Below, one piece after another: positions 58,833 to 64,000 of a stretch of 64,000 nt of DNA. Each line of letters starts with the position of its first letter. Position 1 is the stretch's first letter. A program made the translations under genes and the position numbers. Origin of the DNA: Amycolatopsis vastitatis. GTDB lineage: Bacteria > Actinomycetota > Actinomycetes > Mycobacteriales > Pseudonocardiaceae. The DNA lies in contig NZ_NMUL01000023.1 of the NCBI RefSeq assembly GCF_002234595.1, positions 186,001-250,000 on the forward strand. The letters are read 5' to 3'. The notes under the pieces are model-generated. The model made no database searches. It saw only the letters and a program-made list of their open reading frames with translations, and was not told the origin of the DNA.

Positions 58833-59984
58833 TCAGTCCTCCAGCCGGCCCGCGACCGCGCCCAGGCGGTGACGACCTCGCCCTTCTCGTTGAGATTCAC
58901 GATCGCATCCTTCCCCGTGAAACGGTACGTGCCACCATATTGGTCGGGTCTGTACTGCGGCGCCTTGACCGGGTTGTTGACCGCGTCGTGAGCAGCGGCA
59001 TCGTTCACGCCGTGCCCGTCGCGGCCGGACATCTGGGTCTCGCCATGTTCGGTCTTGCCGGAGATTCCCTTGGGTGGTTCGAACGGCGGCTCAGCGGCTC
59101 CGCCACCGGTCCCGCTCTGGTTGGTCTGCATCGGTGACACGTGGTCGTCGCCGGCCGCGTTTTTCGCGATGTTCATGGCTCCGGTGGCTGCCATCGTGCC
59201 TCCGGCAACCATCCCGGCAGCAGACACGGCGTTCAACGGCACGCCCGCGATCGCGCCGACCCCGGTGGCGTCGAGGACCAGTCCAGCGCCCTCACCGGTA
59301 GCGCTGATCATGGTGAGCCCGATGCCTGCGGCCGTCATCACCGCATCACCGGGATGGTTGACAACGGCGTTGAGTACGGATGCGGCGCCGTTGAGCAGGT
59401 GGCTACCGGTGTCGGCGAAGAAGTTGCCGACGTCGTCGAGCCAGCTCGAGCTCCGGGGCGCTTCTTCGGTCGCGTCCCGGATCGCTCCGGAGACCACGTC
59501 GCCGACTTCGTCGAGTTGTCCGCGGGCTCGGTTGAGCGTCTCTCGGGCAGCCTGACGAGTCGCTTCGCCGGGATCGGTGAACGGCGGGACAGGTTGGCCG
59601 CTCGCCGCCGCTTGAGCGGCGTCCTGGTCGTGCTTGGCTTGCGCCTGCCGAGTGGTCGTTTCTGCTTTCGCCCAGGAGGCGATGGCCTCCGTCGCTTGTC
59701 CTTGTGCCCAGCGCAGTGTGGTGGCGTAGTGCTGCAAGGCGTCAGCGGCGGTCAACAAGGCATCAGCCGCTTTGTACCATTTGCCGGGCTCATAGGAGAA
59801 CTTGTCGTGGAAAGCGTGGGCAGCCGGACCTTGCCAGGCACCCGTGTCGATGGCCTTCAGGGCCCTCGGAGGCGCGGCCGGCCTGGTCCGCACGGGCGCG
59901 CAGCACACGAACGTTCTCCTCGATCGCTTCGGGCCTGCCCGGGACCAGTTCAGTGGGATCTTGCGTCTGTCCGAGCTCAGCCAT
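58829..59984 (-). pseudogene. T7SS-type polymorphic toxin, frameshifted near the N-terminus
   Basis: From ATG 59984 the frame reads MAELGQTQDPTELVPGRPEA, IEENVRVLRARADQAG, then is lost. A different frame resumes at about 59890 with RALKAIDTGAWQGPAAHAFH, DKFSYEPGKWYKAADALLTA, the usual continuation. One base must be gained or lost around 59870-59900. After the WXG-like helical region come a hydrophobic middle (GLTMISATGEGAGLVLDATG) and a C-terminal ~75 residues starting TEHGETQMSGRDGHGVNDAA and ending AIVNLNEKGEVVTAWARSRA, which looks like an RNase of the BECR/ParE-like group. It may be a true frameshift, a sequencing error or programmed slippage. WXG-like and probable immunity genes flank it. 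Confidence 0.75.
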
Positions 59985-60318
59985 CGCTGACCACCGGCTC
60001 ACCAGGATCGATCTTCAGGGTTCCAGCAGCGGCGTCGTCGTTCGTCCGGTACGCCTCGGTTGCTTTGGCGAGCACGTCACTGATCGCCTCGGCGTCATCA
60101 GTGAGTGTGTCGAGACCATCGCTCCAGCGCACACAGAAGTCCATCAGCGAGTCGTGCAGCCCGGAGTGTCCGTACATGTCCGAGTTGCCGCAAAGGTTGC
60201 GGAGCTCGAAGCTCTCCTGGCCTTCGATGCTCTGCCGGATGCCGGTCGCAGCTTCATCCAGCTTGTCGAGCTCTACATGGAACCCTGGCCCGTCCACTGT
60301 GCGCACCCTCCTCGTCAA
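59977..60318 (-). CDS. WXG100/ESX-type partner protein (113 aa)
   Basis: Helical, with GFHVELDKLDEAATGIRQSI, FELRNLCGNSDMYGHSGLHD and FCVRWSDGLDTLTDDAEAIS, the pattern of actinobacterial ESX-associated small proteins that escort toxins through type VII secretion. It overlaps McrC's stop by four bases at the 5' end and the toxin's start by eight at the 3' end, so the toxin pair is translationally linked to the restriction genes. Confidence 0.75.
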   Translation of the reverse strand: MTRRVRTVDGPGFHVELDKLDEAATGIRQSIEGQESFELRNLCGNSDMYGHSGLHDSLMDFCVRWSDGLDTLTDDAEAISDVLAKATEAYRTNDDAAAGTLKIDPGEPVVSDG

Positions 60319-61529
60319 TGCCGCAAATACCGTATCTCCGGATCGAGGAAGCTGGCCAGTTTGTCCACCGACCGGCGCAGTTCATCGGGTGATTGGTCGA
60401 GGTCCAGCGCGTGCTGATGAATCACAACGCCCGCGTGCCGGACGCGGTGTGTCGCGACGGACCCATTGCCCGCAGCGTAGACGAGATGACCGGCGGAAAG
60501 ACCGAGCGCGGTGCAGTAGGCGAGCATCTGGTATAGATCGGCATCCGGGAACCCCGCCGGCTTCTCGGCTTTGTACTTCGCGTCGGCGACCGCGAGCGGC
60601 GTACCGTCGTCGGCGTAGCGGACGAAATCCGGAATTATCCGGATCGCCTGACTCTCGTCGAGATGGTGACGCGCTTGACTTCGGCAGTATCCGGGCAGCG
60701 AAGCCAATGATTCGCCGAGCGCGGTGGTCACGAAATCCTCGAACACGCGGGCCATGTCGAAAAGAAATCCGCTGACCGTCACGTCTCCCGGTGCGCTCTC
60801 GACAGACGAACCTTGCAAGACGATCCCAGCGAGCCGGAGGGCGGAGTGATAGCGGGCGTTGAGCCGGCTGGGCTGCCACACCGGGATCTCGGTACCCCGC
60901 CGGACCGGGGTGATCTCGCTCAGCCGCGCGCGCAGCCGGAGGAGTCGTCCGCAGACGTCGTCGGGGATCCCTCTCGAAGTCCGGAGCAGGCTTTCACAGG
61001 CTGCACGCAGCAGGCGGTTCTCGGCGATGTCTTCGGTGAACTCATCGTGCGTCACCTCCAGCGGCACGAGCCGTCCGTGGTGCCGGCGGGCCTGTTCGCT
61101 CATCCGCACCCGGCCGCGCATGACGAGCGCGGTTTCATCCACGCTGACGTAACCTTTGAGCATTCCTTGGCGGAGCGCGGTCTCAGCCTGCGTCGCAAAC
61201 AGCCGGGCGAGCGCGGGCAGCAAGTCCTCATCGGCGCTCACTTGGACGTCTTCGTCACGCCAGCCCTTGTCGTTCCGGCTGAAGCCGAGCAGGTAGAGCA
61301 GCCGGCGGATCGGGACCTTCGGAGTGATGCGCAGGTCCAGCGTGCCGCCGCCGGGCAGGTGTACCGCGGCGACGCCGATCGTGCCCTTGGCGCGGATCTG
61401 CCAGTGTCCGGGCACGAACGGATCAGGCACTGCCTCGACAACCCTCGACGCCGCGAGCGCGCGGCCCGCAGCGTCGTCGAGCGCCACCGACACCGCGTCC
61501 CCGTACTCCACGAGCGGCGGGACGGTCAC
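60315..61529 (-). CDS. mcrC: McrC-family restriction protein
   Basis: 404 residues. N-terminal DUF-type beta region (LPGGGTLDLRITPKVPIRRL), then a nuclease core RIIPDFVRYADDGTPLAVADAKYK (PD-(D/E)xK: Asp, then D-A-K), and a C-terminal helical end. McrC provides the nuclease and stimulates McrB GTPase. ATGA overlap with mcrB. Confidence 0.92.
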   Translation of the reverse strand: MTVPPLVEYGDAVSVALDDAAGRALAASRVVEAVPDPFVPGHWQIRAKGTIGVAAVHLPGGGTLDLRITPKVPIRRLLYLLGFSRNDKGWRDEDVQVSADEDLLPALARLFATQAETALRQGMLKGYVSVDETALVMRGRVRMSEQARRHHGRLVPLEVTHDEFTEDIAENRLLRAACESLLRTSRGIPDDVCGRLLRLRARLSEITPVRRGTEIPVWQPSRLNARYHSALRLAGIVLQGSSVESAPGDVTVSGFLFDMARVFEDFVTTALGESLASLPGYCRSQARHHLDESQAIRIIPDFVRYADDGTPLAVADAKYKAEKPAGFPDADLYQMLAYCTALGLSAGHLVYAAGNGSVATHRVRHAGVVIHQHALDLDQSPDELRRSVDKLASFLDPEIRYLRH

Positions 61530-63337
61530 GGCTTCGCGATGCTCGAGCGCAGGCCGGTCAAGCCGTACAGCTTCTCGATGTCGACGCCCTCGCCGTAGTG
61601 GTGTTCTTCGAGCAGCGGGAGGATCTTCGTGCGCCAGGTGCGCTCCAGACCACCGTCGCGATAGACGCCGCGCTTCATCAGGTAGGACGGCCCGATCTGG
61701 AAATCGGGATCGCCGATACGGGCGTTGAGCGCGTCGAGCAAATCAGCGGGTTCGGCGTCCCGACCTTCGCGCTTCAACCACCGCCGCAGCAACCCACTGG
61801 TCGGTTCGATCCGCGGCGAAAGCTCGACGAACGCGAACCGTCGGCGCATGGCGGCGTCGACCAGCGCGATCGAGCGGTCGGCGGTGTTCATGGTCCCGAT
61901 GATGAAGAGGTTGGACGGCAACGCAAAGTTGTCGGCCGAGTAGGTGAGCCGGACCGACCGGTTGCGATATTCGAGCAGGAAGTACAGCTCGCCGAACACC
62001 TTGGCGAGGTTGGCCCGGTTGATCTCGTCGATTACGAGGAAGTGCGGTACGTGCCGGTTGCCCTCGGTCGCGGCGAGATCGGCAAGTTCACGAAGCGGCC
62101 CAGCGGTGATGCGGAACGCGACATCTCGCGTTTGGGGGTCCTGCTGCGGCCGGAAGCCCTCAAAGAAGTCTTCGTAGGCGTAGGAAGGGTGGAACTGGAC
62201 GAGCTTGACTTGCTCGGGCCCGCCGCCGAAGAACTCGGCCAGCTTCAGCGCAAGGTACGTCTTGCCCGTTCCGGGCGGCCCGTAGAAGATCAGCTGGCGA
62301 TCGTCCCACAACAGGTCGCGGACTTCCCTGAGCCATTCGACGTCGTGGGCCAGTACATCCTCGGCCAAGGCGTCGTTGGGCTCGGGCAGCTCCAGCTCAC
62401 GGCGGGCGAGCGCAGCCAGCTCCAGACTGGAGTCACCGCTCGCGTCTTCGGCTTCTTCGGCGAGTTCCTCATTGCTGCGCCCGAGCCCGGCAACCAGCCC
62501 GGCGACCGCCGTGAGGTCGACGACGTCCTGCTGGATCGAGAGCTTCTGCTGAAGTTCCTCGGGAAGTTCCGCGTAGGGATAGCCGACGCTCTGCCATTCC
62601 GCGGGGCGTCGCAGGTTCGACCGCCCACCTTCCGAAGCGATCTGGATGGCATCGCCGGCGATCTCTCCAACGTAGAGGTTGCCGTTGGAGATCGTACAGA
62701 CTGCGTCACCCGGTTTCATTTTCGAAAGGAACGCGTGCAATTCGTCCACGAGCTGCTGCAACGGCGTGTAGGCGAGGATGGACTCGTAGTCCTCTTCGAC
62801 GACCGAGCGAAGCCGGTCTTTGGTCAGGTCACCGTCGATCCCCTCACGCAGCCGGCTCCCGGCGAGACTGACCAGGCCGTCCGGCAGCCACAACCGTTGG
62901 ACGAGGTCGAAACCGGCCACATTGGACCCACGGACCAGCCAAGTGCGCATCGGTGCTTGCGATGGAGACTTGAGGTAGTCGGACAGCAGGAATCCCTCGG
63001 CGGACGTCCACTCATGCCACCCGTTCGCGCTCCGCCCGAGCAGGATCTCCGCCGCGGCCGATGGGGAGTTGCATTCGATGTCTTCGGTCGTCTCCAAGTA
63101 CCCGGGCCACTTCTCGGACTCCCGCATGCGGCCCGTGGCGATGAGGTCTTCGCGGATTGCGTTCGACGACTTCATGTGCACCCGGAACGACGGCACCGTC
63201 TCCGCCCGCGCTGGCGACCCGGCGAGCACGGCGAACTTTTGACTGCCGTTGGTACCTTTTTCATGCAGCAACCGCCCGTGTGCGAGTGGCCCGCCGCGGG
63301 GAAGCTGGAGCTGGAACTCGGGGTACTCCTCGGCCAT
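61526..63337 (-). CDS. mcrB: McrB-family AAA+ GTPase
   Basis: 603 residues. The N-terminal half includes a PUA/EVE-like block (GDAVCTISNGNLYVGEIAGD). The motor has LIFYGPPGTGKTYLALKLAE (Walker A), FHPSYAYEDFFEGFRP, HFLVIDEINRANLAKVFGEL (Walker B) and IIGTMNTADRSIALVDAAMR (the MNTADRS sensor typical of McrB). It translocates DNA after the N-terminal domain binds a modified base. Start ATG overlaps the methylase stop (ATGA). Confidence 0.94.
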   Translation of the reverse strand: MAEEYPEFQLQLPRGGPLAHGRLLHEKGTNGSQKFAVLAGSPARAETVPSFRVHMKSSNAIREDLIATGRMRESEKWPGYLETTEDIECNSPSAAAEILLGRSANGWHEWTSAEGFLLSDYLKSPSQAPMRTWLVRGSNVAGFDLVQRLWLPDGLVSLAGSRLREGIDGDLTKDRLRSVVEEDYESILAYTPLQQLVDELHAFLSKMKPGDAVCTISNGNLYVGEIAGDAIQIASEGGRSNLRRPAEWQSVGYPYAELPEELQQKLSIQQDVVDLTAVAGLVAGLGRSNEELAEEAEDASGDSSLELAALARRELELPEPNDALAEDVLAHDVEWLREVRDLLWDDRQLIFYGPPGTGKTYLALKLAEFFGGGPEQVKLVQFHPSYAYEDFFEGFRPQQDPQTRDVAFRITAGPLRELADLAATEGNRHVPHFLVIDEINRANLAKVFGELYFLLEYRNRSVRLTYSADNFALPSNLFIIGTMNTADRSIALVDAAMRRRFAFVELSPRIEPTSGLLRRWLKREGRDAEPADLLDALNARIGDPDFQIGPSYLMKRGVYRDGGLERTWRTKILPLLEEHHYGEGVDIEKLYGLTGLRSSIAKP

Positions 63338-64000
63338 CAGGCCTCCTCGCCCGGTGCGGCGGCTGCGGGATGGCGGGGACCGTGGCCGGGCGGCGGGTTG
63401 AGGGTGGAGGTGTAGTTCTCGCCGTCGATGAGGGGGTTGTCGAGGCTGACACCAGCTTCTGCCATGCGGTCGTACTCGGCGAGGATCAGGTCCTTGGTGC
63501 GATAGGTGCCGTACTTGGCCTCGTCCTTGCGCTTGACGATAGGGAAGGTGTCGAGGATGTAGTCGACGTCTTCGCGGGAGATCCCGTAGAGATGGAAGAA
63601 GAGCGCATCAAGCTCAGCCCGAATCACTGCACGCCTGCCCTCGTTCCACAGGAACGGGGTACCCTTATCCCCAAGGTCGCCAGCAAAAGATTTCATGTCG
63701 CACGCTGTGTAGGTAAGCTCCAGGCTTCGCGCGCTTATCCAGCGCGAATTACTAATCAGACTTTCAGGCGACAAGACAGGCAATTGCTTCCAAATAAAGA
63801 AGTTCATTGTAACGCCACCCAGCTTCTGTCGACTCGCATAATCGAAGATGAAAGATGACTGACAGGCAATTAGAGTTGCAGCTAAATTTGTCGAAACATC
63901 TGGGCACATCAGCGGAATCTTGTTGCCTACACCCGAAAGCGGAAATACAAAGGCAACTGCGGTCCGCTCGTTAGTTGCCGATGTAACGTCTCGCCAACCA
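63337..64000 (-). CDS. C-terminal part of a type IIG/Eco57I-like DNA methylase (5' end beyond window)
   Basis: About 221 codons to the window edge, no stop. WRDVTSATNERTAVAFVFPL, FIFDYASRQKLGGVTMNFFI and ELTYTACDMKSFAGDLG, then EGRRAVIRAELDALFFHLYG and FPIVKRKDEAKYGTYRTKDL, form the conserved C-terminal (specificity/tail) region of large N6-adenine methylases of the Eco57I, PglX and DISARM-type group. GC drops upstream of 63700. It is the first gene of the overlapped operon with McrB and McrC. Confidence 0.87.
   Translation of the reverse strand, partial: GWRDVTSATNERTAVAFVFPLSGVGNKIPLMCPDVSTNLAATLIACQSSFIFDYASRQKLGGVTMNFFIWKQLPVLSPESLISNSRWISARSLELTYTACDMKSFAGDLGDKGTPFLWNEGRRAVIRAELDALFFHLYGISREDVDYILDTFPIVKRKDEAKYGTYRTKDLILAEYDRMAEAGVSLDNPLIDGENYTSTLNPPPGHGPRHPAAAAPGEEA

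Noticed and set aside
61598..63415. 605-codon plus-strand frame opposite mcrB
   Set aside because: Shadow of the McrB gene; no domain or ribosome site.

Overview
The window is high-GC DNA (local AT-rich patches excepted) from a filamentous actinomycete. The right half carries a gene neighbourhood familiar from mycobacteria and Pseudonocardiaceae: glpR, rimJ, glp/moeA, galU, formyl-THF cyclo-ligase, an FmdB-type protein, an SAF-domain protein, mscL, moaB2, then pepD and mprB/mprA. Gene style (frequent GTG starts, ATGA/GTGA overlaps) and content suggest Amycolatopsis or a close relative; the genus is an inference.

Positions 1-16.8 kb are accessory DNA. First comes a truncated two-helix membrane protein gene, then a small locus (1.2-3.4 kb) made of two tiny glycine-rich peptide genes, each followed at once by a terminator-like hairpin, one intact and one decayed copy of a two-helix membrane protein, and a divergent XRE regulator. 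Next is a graspetide (omega-ester RiPP) cluster with precursor, ATP-grasp ligase and a PIMT-like methyltransferase (6.2-8.65 kb). It is flanked by an XRE-TPR regulator, two Nudix hydrolases and an aminotransferase fragment. From 9.7 to 16.8 kb there are small membrane proteins, a secreted SGNH/GDSL esterase with a PQQ-like propeller, a ribbon-helix-helix protein, and a divergent pair around a perfect 11-bp inverted repeat.

Positions 17.1-28.2 kb form a co-directional mobile module: two vWA-domain proteins around a four-helix membrane protein, an MT-A70 adenine methyltransferase, a TraG/VirD4-like ATPase, a replication-relaxation protein, tandem ArdA-type antirestriction proteins, an XRE repressor, an excisionase and a tyrosine integrase. 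The integrase frame contains the 3' half of a tRNA-Lys(CTT), an attachment core. A large serine recombinase follows (28.26-29.9 kb). Its reading frame runs through a perfect 46-bp palindrome and the tRNA-Ala(CGC) gene (30015-30087) into what looks like chromosomal backbone. I see no VirB4-like gene, so the module may be mobilizable rather than self-transmissible.

Positions 30.1-54.4 kb look like core chromosome: cell-division/molybdopterin-type genes, galU, mscL, an epimerase, a WYL regulator, a two-component system, a polytopic membrane protein, a four-gene run (glycosyltransferase 2, DUF2064 protein, SAM methyltransferase, molybdopterin oxidoreductase), pepD, galT with a DeoR regulator, mprBA, a TRIC-like channel and a NarL-type regulator.

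Positions 54.6-64 kb are a defence and conflict island, all on the minus strand except one remnant: a decayed UvrD-like helicase fused to the tail of a lost DNA-methylase gene, an intact superfamily I helicase, and a tightly overlapped run methylase (cut by the window) - McrB - McrC - WXG100-like protein - T7SS-type toxin (frameshifted) - probable immunity protein. This operon, joining restriction and contact-toxin genes, and the glycine-micropeptide locus are the two most unusual items here.
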